In this document: in pieces, positions 1 through 10,724 of the stretch
How positions within the stretch are numbered: the stretch's first letter is position 1
Layout: each line of letters begins with the position of its first letter
From: Bacteroidota bacterium
GTDB lineage: Bacteria; Bacteroidota; Bacteroidia; Sphingobacteriales; Sphingobacteriaceae
Assembly (NCBI GenBank): GCA_013286565.1
Contig: JABDFM010000019.1
Location: 1 to 51,797, forward strand
Direction: 5' to 3'
DNA: 51,797 bases
The notes under the pieces: model-generated
Told to the model about the DNA's origin: nothing
What the model saw: the letters and a program-made list of their open reading frames with translations, nothing else
The model's database searches: none
Made by a program: the position numbers and the translations under genes

Positions 1-2128
1 TATGACCATCGACTTTAAGAATTTCCGTATAGAAACATTAACCCGTGCCGCTGAGCAGGATTCTTTACAAATTGGCGGGGTGATCAACGGCAACGCGGAG
101 ATCAGCAATTTCCAATCCTCACCCAAATTTACTTCAGCATTAAATATCGGCAACTTTAATTTCAAAGGCGATACCGTTGGCAATATCGCCCTTAAAGTGA
201 ATAATCAAAGCCCAAATGCTTATGCAGCGAATGTAAGCATCACAGGCAAAGGTAACCAGGTTGACATGAACGGGGTGTATTACACCAGCCCGCAAAGCAG
301 TTTAGATCTAAACCTGAACATTGTTAAGCTGAACATGAAAAGTATCGAAGGTTTCAGCTTTGGAAGCATCCGGAATTCCAGCGGGGATATAACCGGCCAG
401 CTAAAGATCACAGGCGCACCAACCGCTCCTGTAATTCGGGGCGATGTCCATTTTAACCAGGTTGGGTTCAATGTTGCTATGCTCAATTCTTACTTTACCA
501 TGCCTAAGGAAAGCATCACCTTTAATAATGATGGCATAAAGTTCAATGATTTTACTTTGGTTGATTCAACAGGCAATAAAGCTGTGGTATCGGGTACCGT
601 ATATACTAAAACCTATACCGACTTTGATTTTGGCGTTAATATCCATTCCGATAATTTCAGGGTGGTTAATTCAACGCAAGCAGATAATAAACTTTATTAT
701 GGCAAATTATATCTTAACAGTGATATCAAAGTAAGAGGTGATATAAACACGCCCATTGTTGATGCCAATCTCACGGTAAATAACAAAACCGATTTGACCA
801 TTGTATTACCCGAAAATGACCCGGGTGTGGAAGACCGCCAGGGCGTAGTAGAAGTAATTAATGAGAACGCACCTAAAATGGATTCAATCCTGTTAGCAAA
901 ACAGCTCGATTCACTAAGGAAAAGCGATTTGAACGGTTTGGATGTGACCGCTACCATCAATATCAACAAAGCAGCAAAATTTACTATTGTGGTTGATGAA
1001 GCCAACGGTGATATAGTGCACCTAAGCGGAGAGGCGCATCTAAACGGTGGTATTGACCCCAGCGGAAAAACAAATTTAACCGGCACCTATACGGTTGAGA
1101 GCGGATCATATAACCTGGCATACGCTACTGTAAAACGGAAATTCAACTTTAAAAAAGGTAGTTCCATCACATGGACAGGGGACCCCACCAGCGCCGATAT
1201 TAACCTAACCGCCGTTTACATAGCCAACGTACCCCCTATTGACCTGGTACAACAGCAGTTAGGTGGCGATAATACATCGCAAAATGCGGTTCAGTACAAG
1301 CAAAAACTGCCATTCAATGTCAACCTTAGTTTAAAAAACCAACTGCTTAAGCCCGATATCAGCTTTGACATTGTGTTGCCCGATAGTGCTTATGCCGTAT
1401 CTCCGGATGTAGTTGGCACAGTGAACGACCGGCTGGCCCAGGTGCGCCAGGACCCAAATGAAATGAACAAACAGGTGTTGGGGGTATTGGTATTAGGACA
1501 TTTTATAGGCGATAACCCGTTACAAAGCCAGGGCGGCAGTACGGGAGTTAACGGAGCTATCCGCAACAGCGTGAGCAGTTTACTATCTGACCAATTGAAC
1601 AAGTTGGCCGGGAATCTGATTGGTGGGGTACAATTGAGCTTCGGGCTCACTTCGGGCGCTGATTACTCCACGGGGGTTCAACAAAATCGCACCGATCTGA
1701 ATGTAGGCCTATCCAAGCAGTTTTTGAATGACAGGGTTACCGTAACCGTAGGCAACAATTTCAACCTGGAGGGCCAGAATCAACCCGGACAAAAAACCAC
1801 GGATATAGCGGGCAATATATCTGTAAATTATAAACTGACAGAGGACGGCCGATACATGATCCGCGCTTACCGCAAGGATGAATTTATTGTGGTTGAGGGC
1901 CAGGTTGTTGAAACCGGCCTGGGTTTCTCCTTAACTTATGAGTATAACCGTTTTAAAGAGCTGTTCGCTAAAAAAACCAAAGAGCAAAAAGCGCTGCAAA
2001 AGGAATACAAAAAAGAGGAGAAAGAAAAGAAAAAAGAACAGAAAGATGCGGATAAAAAGCATGATGCCGAAGTGACCGAGGCCCAGCCGGCCGATCAGTC
2101 ACCGCAAAGCAAACAAACATCAAACTAA
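1..2128 (+). CDS. tamB: TamB-like translocation and assembly module protein (3' part)
   Basis: This is the C-terminal 708 residues of a very large envelope protein; the reading frame is open to the left edge, so the first ATG at position 2 is probably internal. Bacteroidota TamB proteins are usually well over 1,000 residues long. The visible part is rich in alternating hydrophobic and polar beta strands, as expected for the TamB (DUF490) beta-taco fold, and the C-terminal domain begins around residue 390 (SSITWTGDPTSADINLT). TamB bridges the inner and outer membranes and helps deliver phospholipid and outer membrane proteins. The last ~55 residues form a Lys/Glu-rich, low-complexity tail. tamL starts four bases after the stop codon, the usual Bacteroidota tamB-tamL pairing. 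The family call is secure; the start is not in this window. Confidence 0.88.
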   Translation, partial: MTIDFKNFRIETLTRAAEQDSLQIGGVINGNAEISNFQSSPKFTSALNIGNFNFKGDTVGNIALKVNNQSPNAYAANVSITGKGNQVDMNGVYYTSPQSSLDLNLNIVKLNMKSIEGFSFGSIRNSSGDITGQLKITGAPTAPVIRGDVHFNQVGFNVAMLNSYFTMPKESITFNNDGIKFNDFTLVDSTGNKAVVSGTVYTKTYTDFDFGVNIHSDNFRVVNSTQADNKLYYGKLYLNSDIKVRGDINTPIVDANLTVNNKTDLTIVLPENDPGVEDRQGVVEVINENAPKMDSILLAKQLDSLRKSDLNGLDVTATININKAAKFTIVVDEANGDIVHLSGEAHLNGGIDPSGKTNLTGTYTVESGSYNLAYATVKRKFNFKKGSSITWTGDPTSADINLTAVYIANVPPIDLVQQQLGGDNTSQNAVQYKQKLPFNVNLSLKNQLLKPDISFDIVLPDSAYAVSPDVVGTVNDRLAQVRQDPNEMNKQVLGVLVLGHFIGDNPLQSQGGSTGVNGAIRNSVSSLLSDQLNKLAGNLIGGVQLSFGLTSGADYSTGVQQNRTDLNVGLSKQFLNDRVTVTVGNNFNLEGQNQPGQKTTDIAGNISVNYKLTEDGRYMIRAYRKDEFIVVEGQVVETGLGFSLTYEYNRFKELFAKKTKEQKALQKEYKKEEKEKKKEQKDADKKHDAEVTEAQPADQSPQSKQTSN

Positions 2129-2131
2129 CAC

Positions 2132-4408
2132 ATGGTCAAATTTAGATACATATTTATTTTAATTGCTGTTTTTATAAGCGCGTGCAGTACAACCAAATTT
2201 TTGGCGCCGGGGCAAAAACTGTACACCGGCGGCCATGTAAAAATTGATGATAAATCTATAAAAAAGAGTGATGCCAAAGCCTTAACCGAAGAGCTGGAAG
2301 ATTTGTTAAGGCCAAAGCCCAATGCCAAAATATTGGGCCTGAGGTATAAATTATGGATCTATGATAAAACCCAAACTAAAAAAGTACGAGGCCTTAGGCA
2401 TTATATAAATACACATTTAGGTGAGCCGCCTGTTTTAGTAAGCTCTGTTGACCTGGTTAAAAATAGTACCATACTCCAAAGCCAGTTACAAAATGAAAGC
2501 TATTTTCTTGCACAGGTGACTGGGGATACGATCAGTAAAAACAAGACTGCAAAAGCGGTATATACTGCACAGATCGGCCCGGCGTATCATTATCGCAAAA
2601 TAGAATTCCCACAGGATAAAGATGATGTGGATACCGCGGTTGCAGGCACGGCTAAAGAAAGCTTATTAAAGGTTGGGGATAAATACAACCTGGGTGTTAT
2701 TAAAAGTGAACGGATAAGAATTGACGCCAAACTAAAAGAAAAAGGCTTTTATTATTTCGCCCCGGAAGACCTGATCATGAAGTATGATAGTTCGAGCGCA
2801 GGTAATCACCAGGTGGATATGTTTGTGAAGGTAAAGGACGCTACACCCGACGAAGCAAGGTGGATCTATAAGATCAGGAATATTTATGTTTATCCGCATT
2901 ATTCAATAAAAGATACTTCCCTGAAATTAGATTCTGCCGTAAAATACCGTTGGTACAATGTAATTGGGGGTCAAAAAACAGTGCGCCCTTTTATTTTTAA
3001 AAACACGGTATTGTTGCATCCCGGCGATATATACAACCGCACCGAGCACAATAACTCGCTCAACAGGTTTATAGAGTTAGGGCCATTTACTTATGTAAAA
3101 AACCGGTTTGAAGATGTTACCCCTGATTCGGCATTTTTAGATGTTTATTACTTTTTAACGCAGGCCAAGCGGAAATCATTATCTGCCGAAATAATTGGCC
3201 GGCAAACATCTGCAAACTTTAGTGGTACACAGTTTAATTTAACTTTCAGAAACAAAAATACTTTTAAGGGCGCCGAACTATTTACACTCAACTTTTTTGT
3301 AAGCAGCGATAAGCAATTTGGCAGTGTAAATAATGGTTTAAATGTTAACCAGTTCGGTATTCAACCCTCGGTAACATGGCCGCGGTTTATTAGTCCGTTT
3401 AATTTTAATACCGACAATGCTTTTATCCCACATACCATTTTGTCAACCGGTTACACTTTAATTAACCGTACCCAGTTGTATACTTTAAACTCCTATAATG
3501 GATCATGGGGGTATCAATGGAAACCAAATCTGCACAGGCAAAATACGCTGGATCTGTTAGATATTACCTATGTAAATGCAAGCAGCGTTACACAACGTTA
3601 TAGAGATAGTATAGCAAAAAGCGGCAATCCTACCCTTAAGCATGTGATTGACAACCAGCTCACCTTTGGCCCAAGCTACAGCTACGTTTATGATAATACT
3701 ACGGAGGATTTCCGGACCAATAGTTTTTATTATATGGGTAAGATCAGTTCTTCGGCTAATCTATACGGGATATTAACCGGCGCTGATACTTTAAGTGGGA
3801 AGGTGCGCACTGTATTCGGGACACCGTTTGATCAATACCTCAAGCTCGAGAATGAAATAAGGTTCTTCCACAAGGTAAGTCCGACCAGCAAACTGGCCAC
3901 CCGTTTTATGGTGGATGTGGGTTTACCTTATGGCAATTCGACCATATTACCCTATACCCAGCAATTTTTTATAGGCGGGCCAAACAGCTTGCGGGGCTTC
4001 CAGGCACGTACCCTGGGTCCGGGTTCATATGATTATCGCGGTTTAAAGGCTAATAAAAGTCAATTTTTACCTGATGAATCGGGTGATATCAAAATTGAAG
4101 CCAACGCAGAGTACCGGTCAAAACTATTCAGTGTAGTTGAAGGCGCATTATTTGCCGATGCCGGAAATATCTGGCTCATGCGACCCCATAATGAACTTCC
4201 AGGCGCGGCTTTTGGTAAAAATTTCATCAACCAAATGGCATTGGATGCGGGTTTCGGCTTACGCTTCAACTTTTCAGTGTTGATATTACGTACTGATCTG
4301 GGTTTCCCATTAATTGATCCGTCTTTACCTGTGGGCCAACGTAATGAGTTTAACAGGATAAGTTTCAGGAATTCAGTATTTAACCTGGCTATCGGATATC
4401 CTTTTTAA
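2132..4408 (+). CDS. tamL: TamL, lipoprotein-type BamA/TamA outer membrane protein
   Basis: This 758-residue Omp85-family protein partners TamB in outer membrane assembly. The N-terminus is a lipoprotein signal with lipobox I15-S-A-C18, so the protein is lipidated, the feature that separates Bacteroidota TamL from proteobacterial TamA. POTRA-like repeats fill roughly residues 25-330 and a 16-strand beta barrel (Bac_surface_Ag domain) fills the rest. The conserved Omp85 loop-6 motif is present as GGPNSLRGF near residue 615. The C-terminus ends in an aromatic residue (GYPF), as in barrel proteins recognised by the BAM machinery. The start ATG lies four bases after the tamB stop, so the two genes are almost certainly cotranscribed. 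I see no terminator directly downstream. Confidence 0.9.
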   Translation: MVKFRYIFILIAVFISACSTTKFLAPGQKLYTGGHVKIDDKSIKKSDAKALTEELEDLLRPKPNAKILGLRYKLWIYDKTQTKKVRGLRHYINTHLGEPPVLVSSVDLVKNSTILQSQLQNESYFLAQVTGDTISKNKTAKAVYTAQIGPAYHYRKIEFPQDKDDVDTAVAGTAKESLLKVGDKYNLGVIKSERIRIDAKLKEKGFYYFAPEDLIMKYDSSSAGNHQVDMFVKVKDATPDEARWIYKIRNIYVYPHYSIKDTSLKLDSAVKYRWYNVIGGQKTVRPFIFKNTVLLHPGDIYNRTEHNNSLNRFIELGPFTYVKNRFEDVTPDSAFLDVYYFLTQAKRKSLSAEIIGRQTSANFSGTQFNLTFRNKNTFKGAELFTLNFFVSSDKQFGSVNNGLNVNQFGIQPSVTWPRFISPFNFNTDNAFIPHTILSTGYTLINRTQLYTLNSYNGSWGYQWKPNLHRQNTLDLLDITYVNASSVTQRYRDSIAKSGNPTLKHVIDNQLTFGPSYSYVYDNTTEDFRTNSFYYMGKISSSANLYGILTGADTLSGKVRTVFGTPFDQYLKLENEIRFFHKVSPTSKLATRFMVDVGLPYGNSTILPYTQQFFIGGPNSLRGFQARTLGPGSYDYRGLKANKSQFLPDESGDIKIEANAEYRSKLFSVVEGALFADAGNIWLMRPHNELPGAAFGKNFINQMALDAGFGLRFNFSVLILRTDLGFPLIDPSLPVGQRNEFNRISFRNSVFNLAIGYPF

Positions 4409-4484
4409 TTACTGATTTATTGAATTATCGAATTATTGATTTGAAAGGATTGCTTGAAAGCTATTTAACTGTATTATTGCTTTA

Positions 4485-4910
4485 ATGACAATAACCGTTC
4501 CCTTGCGCATCCTCGATCTAACTGATGACGGATTTCATCCTTTGATCGAAGTTATTATTTACAACCAGGCTTTTATTTTGGTATTGGACACCGGCGCTTC
4601 GAGGACGGCTTTTGACCTTACTATGCTTTCTGAAGCAAGCGACAATGCCCCTATCACATCCAGCTACAAACTATCAACAGGTTTAGGCACCAATACCATG
4701 ACCTCGTCAACCGCCATCATCAATAATATGTATATCGGCGAATTGCTCATCCCCGAGTTTGAAGTCGCCGTACTGGATCTTTCTGCTATCAATATCGCCT
4801 ACCGGCAACTGAGCCACCCTGAGGTATTAGGCGTTTTAGGCGGGGATATATTGATGAGGTATAAAGCGGTGATCGATTATGGGAAGAAGGTAATGAAGCT
4901 GCAAGTCTAA
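4485..4910 (+). CDS. Retropepsin-like aspartic protease family protein
   Basis: This 141-residue protein carries the clan AA aspartic protease signature: V33-L-D35-T-G-A-S39 after a hydrophobic strand, and a closing segment GGDILMRYKAVIDYG near the C-terminus that matches the second conserved block of single-domain bacterial retropepsin-like proteins. Such proteins act as homodimers, each subunit giving one catalytic Asp. No signal peptide or membrane segment is visible, so a cytoplasmic location is likely. It begins 76 bases after tamL in a spacer made of repetitive 'tgatttattgaattat' sequence. Substrate and role are unknown; the link to tamBL may be positional only. Confidence 0.75.
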   Translation: MTITVPLRILDLTDDGFHPLIEVIIYNQAFILVLDTGASRTAFDLTMLSEASDNAPITSSYKLSTGLGTNTMTSSTAIINNMYIGELLIPEFEVAVLDLSAINIAYRQLSHPEVLGVLGGDILMRYKAVIDYGKKVMKLQV

Positions 4911-4918
4911 TTAATGGG

Positions 4919-4991
4919 TGTCATGCTGAGGCTCTCGAAGCATGTGCGTAAAGGCCTTTGCCCTCTATGCTTCGAGAGCCTTAGCATGACA
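4919..4991. repeat. REP-like inverted repeat, 26-base arms
   Basis: Arms 4919-4944 and 4966-4991 are inverted copies that differ at 2 of 26 positions. The outer sequence is TGTCATGCT and the arm centre is GGCTCTCGAAGCAT. The 21-base loop contains the palindrome AAAGGCCTTT. No T-run follows on either strand, so this is less like an intrinsic terminator than like the dispersed palindromic elements seen in Sphingobacteriaceae intergenic regions. It lies between two convergent genes (the retropepsin-like gene and gyrB). Confidence 0.7.
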
Positions 4992-5019
4992 GCGTACTTT
5001 GGATATCCTCTTTCTTTAA

Positions 5020-5051
5020 AAAGCAAAAAGCCCCGCTAAATAGCAGGGCTT
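5020..5051 (-). terminator. Intrinsic terminator of gyrB
   Basis: Read on the minus strand, the stem AAGCCCTGCT/AGCGGGGCTT (one mismatch, 4-base loop) is followed by TTTTTGCTTTTT. It lies about 40 bases past the gyrB stop. On the plus strand the tail is not T-rich, so it serves gyrB. Confidence 0.75.
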
Positions 5052-5090
5052 CTGATTAATTCCTCCCCTTTAGGGGCCGGGGGCTGGGCC

Positions 5091-7070
<1,980 letters not shown>

Positions 7071-7071
7071 T

Positions 7072-7079
7072 CAAAAATA
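7072..7079 (-). promoter_or_regulatory. -7 promoter box for gyrB
   Basis: TATTTTTG on the minus strand fits the Bacteroidota -7 consensus TAnnTTTG and lies 22 bases before the chosen gyrB ATG. No good TTTG is seen 17-21 bases upstream, so the call rests on one box and its position. Confidence 0.45.
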
Positions 7080-7170
7080 CACATTTTGCGGCGGATATTA
7101 GCTATTGTGGAGAAATATGACCCTGTGTGAACAAGCATTTCAAAACATTAGGAAACTTGTGCCGAAAGTT

Positions 7171-7178
7171 TATCTTTG
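7171..7178 (+). promoter_or_regulatory. -7 promoter box for the OmpH-like gene
   Basis: TATCTTTG matches TAnnTTTG and ends 24 bases before the ATG at 7203, giving an expected start of transcription near 7183-7185. No clear TTTG box is present at the usual upstream distance. Confidence 0.5.
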
Positions 7179-7202
7179 TCAAAATTTTTTTAATTTAAAA
7201 CA

Positions 7203-7796
7203 ATGAAAACCAGAGCTTCTTTTTTAACAAAATTAACATTGGGTTTAGTGGTTGCGGGAAGCTTAGCAGCATGCAACCAAAATAAAACCTCGGATAAATC
7301 AACTACTTCTGCAGCTACAGTTGCAGCAGCAGGTTCAATAGTTTATATCAACCAGGATACATTGCTTGCCAAATACGACTATTTTAAGGATATGAGCAAG
7401 CGCCTTGACGATAAAAACAAAGCTGCACAAAATGATGTAGGCGTAAGGCAGCAGGCCATTCAGCGTGAAGTTGTTGATTACCAAAAAGAGCAAAACACCA
7501 TGAGCGCCGATCAGCGTGCGTCAACCGAGCAGCGCCTGAGCAGGGAAGGGCAGGATTTCCAGTCTTATAAACAAAATGCAGGTGCGCAACTTCAGACCGA
7601 GGTATCAGCCGAGCAAAATAAATTTTTTGATAAAGTATCAGACTTTGTAAAGCAATACGCAAAAGACAAGGGGTATAAATTGGTATTAACCTATCAAAAA
7701 GGAAATGCGACTGTGTTGTATGGTGATCCGGGATTGGATGTTACTGCTGACGTAATAAAGAAACTGAACGACGCATACGCAAAAGAAAAGAAATAG
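7203..7796 (+). CDS. OmpH/Skp family chaperone-like lipoprotein
   Basis: This 197-residue envelope protein has an N-terminal signal ending in lipobox L21-A-A-C24, a short Ser/Thr/Ala-rich linker, and then the OmpH/Skp domain (roughly residues 45-195). The start of the domain (GSIVYINQDTLLAKYDYF) and the long charged central helices, rich in Gln, Lys and Glu, are typical of this trimeric chaperone family, which escorts outer membrane proteins across the periplasm. The lipobox suggests membrane anchoring, unlike soluble Skp of E. coli. The gene has its own promoter box and a terminator directly downstream, so it is probably monocistronic. The family is clear; its clients are unknown. Confidence 0.85.
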   Translation: MKTRASFLTKLTLGLVVAGSLAACNQNKTSDKSTTSAATVAAAGSIVYINQDTLLAKYDYFKDMSKRLDDKNKAAQNDVGVRQQAIQREVVDYQKEQNTMSADQRASTEQRLSREGQDFQSYKQNAGAQLQTEVSAEQNKFFDKVSDFVKQYAKDKGYKLVLTYQKGNATVLYGDPGLDVTADVIKKLNDAYAKEKK

Positions 7797-7829
7797 ATTC
7801 AATTACAAATAACTGTAATTGATTAAATA

Positions 7830-7858
7830 GCCCTGGTTTTTTAAAGCCGGGGTTTTTA
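7830..7858 (+). terminator. Intrinsic terminator of the OmpH-like gene
   Basis: The stem CCCTGGTTT pairs with AAAGCCGGGG, including G-T pairs, and is followed by TTTTTAATTT. It begins 34 bases after the stop codon. Confidence 0.65.
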
Positions 7859-7870
7859 ATTTAGTGTAAG

Positions 7871-8350
7871 ATGGAAACGACTGAACATGAAAAATTTATG
7901 CGGATGGCCATTGAGCTATCCGAATATAATGTAAAACAAGCAACAGGCGGCCCTTTTGGAGCAGTGATTATTAAAGATGGGATGGTAGTGGCACGAAGTG
8001 CTAATAAAGTTGTTCAGCAAAATGATCCTACGGCACATGCCGAGATATCGGCTATCAGGCTGGCTTGCCAGGAATTAGGCACCCATAACCTACAGGGATG
8101 CATAATTTATACCAGTTGCGAACCTTGCCCTATGTGCCTGGGCGCTATTTATTGGGCACACATCGATACAATATATTACGGTAATGATAAAACAGACGCC
8201 GCAGCAATTGGCTTTGATGATCATTTTATTTACCAGGAGCTTGAGCGCCCTTTGCATCAGCGTATGTTGCAGATCGTACAGTTGTTAAGGGATGAGGCAC
8301 AGTCTGCTTTCGAACTTTGGAAGATAGCTGAAGCTAAAACGGATTATTAA
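7871..8350 (+). CDS. guaD: Guanine deaminase (cytidine-deaminase fold)
   Basis: This 159-residue enzyme of the zinc-dependent deaminase superfamily has the catalytic H56-A-E58 and the zinc ligands in C83-EPC86-PMC89. The C-terminal part (DAAAIGFDDHFIYQE) and the tail ending in a Tyr after a basic/acidic helix match the B. subtilis type of guanine deaminase, whose C-terminal tail covers the partner active site. The expected reaction is guanine to xanthine in purine salvage. The tRNA adenosine deaminase TadA shares the zinc motifs but lacks the GFDD segment, so guanine deaminase is preferred. It lies between its own terminator and the one upstream and is probably a single-gene unit. Confidence 0.87.
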   Translation: METTEHEKFMRMAIELSEYNVKQATGGPFGAVIIKDGMVVARSANKVVQQNDPTAHAEISAIRLACQELGTHNLQGCIIYTSCEPCPMCLGAIYWAHIDTIYYGNDKTDAAAIGFDDHFIYQELERPLHQRMLQIVQLLRDEAQSAFELWKIAEAKTDY

Positions 8351-8389
8351 TAGGCAATTAGTATTAATCGTTTGTCCACTAAAGGAATA

Positions 8390-8423
8390 AAAAAAGCGAT
8401 TACCTTACAGTAATCGCTTTTTT
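8390..8423. terminator. Bidirectional terminator between guaD and the polysaccharide operon
   Basis: A perfect 14-bp stem (AAAAAAGCGATTAC / GTAATCGCTTTTTT) with a 6-base loop has A- and T-runs on its two sides, so it works on both strands. It ends guaD on + and the 21-gene polysaccharide block on -. Confidence 0.9.
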
Positions 8424-8448
8424 ATCAATAGAATATCAAATTATACCC

Positions 8449-10398
8449 TTAGCTAGCCCATACTTCTATTTCTTCCTCATTACGGTCGTCAACATTATCA
8501 AGGAATTCAAAATGAGAATTTCTGCTAATAAATTCAGGTACGATCTCTTTCATCTTATTAACTAATGCTACGTCATCATGCTGCTTATTTAAAGCCAGCA
8601 ATTCATCAATGTCAGCATTAACTTGCTTATATGGATAGGTTATAACCTGTGCTATCTTGATCTTAGGATGATGAGTAGGCATAGTAAGTTCACCCAAATT
8701 AAGCAGTTCTTCGTATAATTTTTCTCCTGGTCTTAATCCTGAAAATACAATTTCAATGTCCTTCCCTGGTTGTAAACCAGCAAGTTTTATCATTTTGAGC
8801 GCAAGATCTGTAATTTTAACAGGCTCGCCCATATCAAAAATAAATATCTCACCGCCAGAACCCATAGTACCAGCTTCTAATACCAATTGCACGGCTTCCG
8901 GTATCGTCATAAAATAACGGGTAATATCAGGATGGGTAACTGTTATCGGCCCCCCTTTTTGTATTTGTGCCCTGAAACGTGGTATAACTGATCCATTAGA
9001 GCCCAAAACGTTACCAAAGCGGGTGGTAACAAAGCGTGTTTGTGAGAGCCCCCGTTTGTTATAAATAGGGCTATCTTTTAACGACTGGATATATATTTCG
9101 GCGATACGCTTGGTGGTTCCCATGACATTGGAAGGGTTAACCGCTTTATCAGTTGAGATCATTACAAATTTATCGGTCCCAAAGGCTACCGAAAGATCGG
9201 CAACATGCTTTGTGCCTAATACATTCGTCAACACTGCCTCTGAAGGGTTTTCTTCCATCATTGGCACATGTTTATACGCTGCAGCATGGAATACTACCTC
9301 GGGGCGGTAATCAGAGAATAATTTATGCATACGCCGATAATTCCTGATATCAGCAATAAATATTTTGGTAGGCACATCCGGAAATTTCTCCTCCACTTCC
9401 AGTTTCATATCATGTAAAGGGGATTCTGCCTGATCGCACAAGATCACCATGGCGGGATTATAACTCAATACCTGCTGCACGATCTCGGAACCGATAGAAC
9501 CGGCAGCACCGGTAACCAGCACCCGTTTACCCTGTAAATCTGCTGAGATGCCAGTATTATCGATCTGGATGGGTTTACGCTGAAGAAGGTCTTCAATTTT
9601 AAGGTCTTTTATTTGTTGCAGATTAAGTTTACCATATATCCACTGATCTGAAGGCGGCACAGTAAGTACCTGTATTCCTAATGCCAGACATTTCTCAAGA
9701 GCTACCTTCTTAGCCTGCTCATCCAAATGGTGGTTCATAATGATCAGCTTATCTACATTATGTTTTTCTTTTAATTTCGCCAGCTTATCAATATGATATA
9801 CCCTTACTTGTTGGATCTCTTTATCTATTTTTTTACCATCGTCATCAACAAAACCCACTACTGCAAAATTAGTCTTCGCACTGGCCTCCAGGGCCTGCTT
9901 AACCAATACTGCGTTATTATCAGATCCATAGATCAATACCACTGTTTTCTTTGCGGTTGAGTTATTGTTTATGTAGAAAAAAACACTTTTTACGGTGGTA
10001 CGGAGTAGTACAAGTAAAGTACATGACACTGAAAAATTAACCAGCAATACCAGGTTAATGGTAACAGAATTGACATGCAATACAGGTATCACCCAAATGT
10101 TTATAAACAAAAGATATAGCATGCTGCTTAAAAACACAGAGCTGAAAATACGCAGTACATCGCGTGTGTTTGAGTAGCGGATAAGACCCGTATGAATACG
10201 CATAGCATACATTACAACCGCTGCAATTACACAATATAAACCTGTATAAATAAAAAAATACCCACGTAGGATATTAACAAATTCAAAACGTTGTACAATA
10301 AAATAAGAGGTGGAAAATGACCAGGTAACAATAAAGAGATCAACGAGCATGATCAACCATCTTGGCACAACCCTGGTAAATAATAAATATTTTTTCAT
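8449..10398 (-). CDS. Membrane-bound WbpM/CapD-like UDP-GlcNAc 4,6-dehydratase
   Basis: This 649-residue protein has four or five membrane helices in its first ~150 residues, then a Rossmann CoA-binding-like domain, then a catalytic SDR domain starting with VLVTGAAGSIGSE near residue 292. The active-site segment STDKAVNPSNVMGTTKR has M426-x3-K430 in place of the usual YxxxK, as in WbpM, PglF and CapD. Members remove water from UDP-GlcNAc to give the 4-keto-6-deoxy sugar with retained C5 configuration, on the way to QuiNAc, FucNAc or bacillosamine. It is the last gene of the polysaccharide block. A 326-base spacer with its own promoter separates it from the MraY-like gene, so it may also be transcribed independently. 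Confidence 0.88.
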   Translation of the reverse strand: MKKYLLFTRVVPRWLIMLVDLFIVTWSFSTSYFIVQRFEFVNILRGYFFIYTGLYCVIAAVVMYAMRIHTGLIRYSNTRDVLRIFSSVFLSSMLYLLFINIWVIPVLHVNSVTINLVLLVNFSVSCTLLVLLRTTVKSVFFYINNNSTAKKTVVLIYGSDNNAVLVKQALEASAKTNFAVVGFVDDDGKKIDKEIQQVRVYHIDKLAKLKEKHNVDKLIIMNHHLDEQAKKVALEKCLALGIQVLTVPPSDQWIYGKLNLQQIKDLKIEDLLQRKPIQIDNTGISADLQGKRVLVTGAAGSIGSEIVQQVLSYNPAMVILCDQAESPLHDMKLEVEEKFPDVPTKIFIADIRNYRRMHKLFSDYRPEVVFHAAAYKHVPMMEENPSEAVLTNVLGTKHVADLSVAFGTDKFVMISTDKAVNPSNVMGTTKRIAEIYIQSLKDSPIYNKRGLSQTRFVTTRFGNVLGSNGSVIPRFRAQIQKGGPITVTHPDITRYFMTIPEAVQLVLEAGTMGSGGEIFIFDMGEPVKITDLALKMIKLAGLQPGKDIEIVFSGLRPGEKLYEELLNLGELTMPTHHPKIKIAQVITYPYKQVNADIDELLALNKQHDDVALVNKMKEIVPEFISRNSHFEFLDNVDDRNEEEIEVWAS

Positions 10399-10724
10399 AA
10401 AGTAATGTGTAGACTAGATAAGTAAAGTTAAGATTTTTTATTAAACACAAATAAAATAAATATATGCTGTCCTAATAAACGTACAAAAAGACTGCCTTTT
10501 AATAGAAAATCCATTCCCTTCTACGCTCAAAGTTCAAATATTGTTGTTCCAAACTATTTACCCTTGCTTTTTTTGAATATTAAGTATGTTTAACAGTAAC
10601 ATATGCTTCAATAAAAGGTTTTTGTTTTCCAGAAGGGCAAACATATTGAAGTGATTTTCAATCAAATAATTAACTTAATTAAATTAGGGGAGATGAAATG
10701 TTTTTGATTTTACCTGGCATTAAT
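10399..10724. other. AT-rich 326-base intergenic region within the polysaccharide locus
   Basis: No coding frame or RNA gene is recognisable here. It contains a minus-strand promoter (10638-10666) that predicts a leader of about 230 bases for the WbpM-like gene. No hairpin with a T-run was found that would end transcription from the MraY-like gene. Confidence 0.6.
10638..10666 (-). promoter_or_regulatory. Promoter for the WbpM-like dehydratase gene
   Basis: On the minus strand TTTG (10663-10666), a 17-base spacer and TATGTTTG (10638-10645) match the Bacteroidota sigma-A consensus TTTG-n17-TAnnTTTG. The expected start of transcription is near 10631, about 230 bases before the ATG. The same spacing is seen at the wza promoter. 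Confidence 0.6.
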
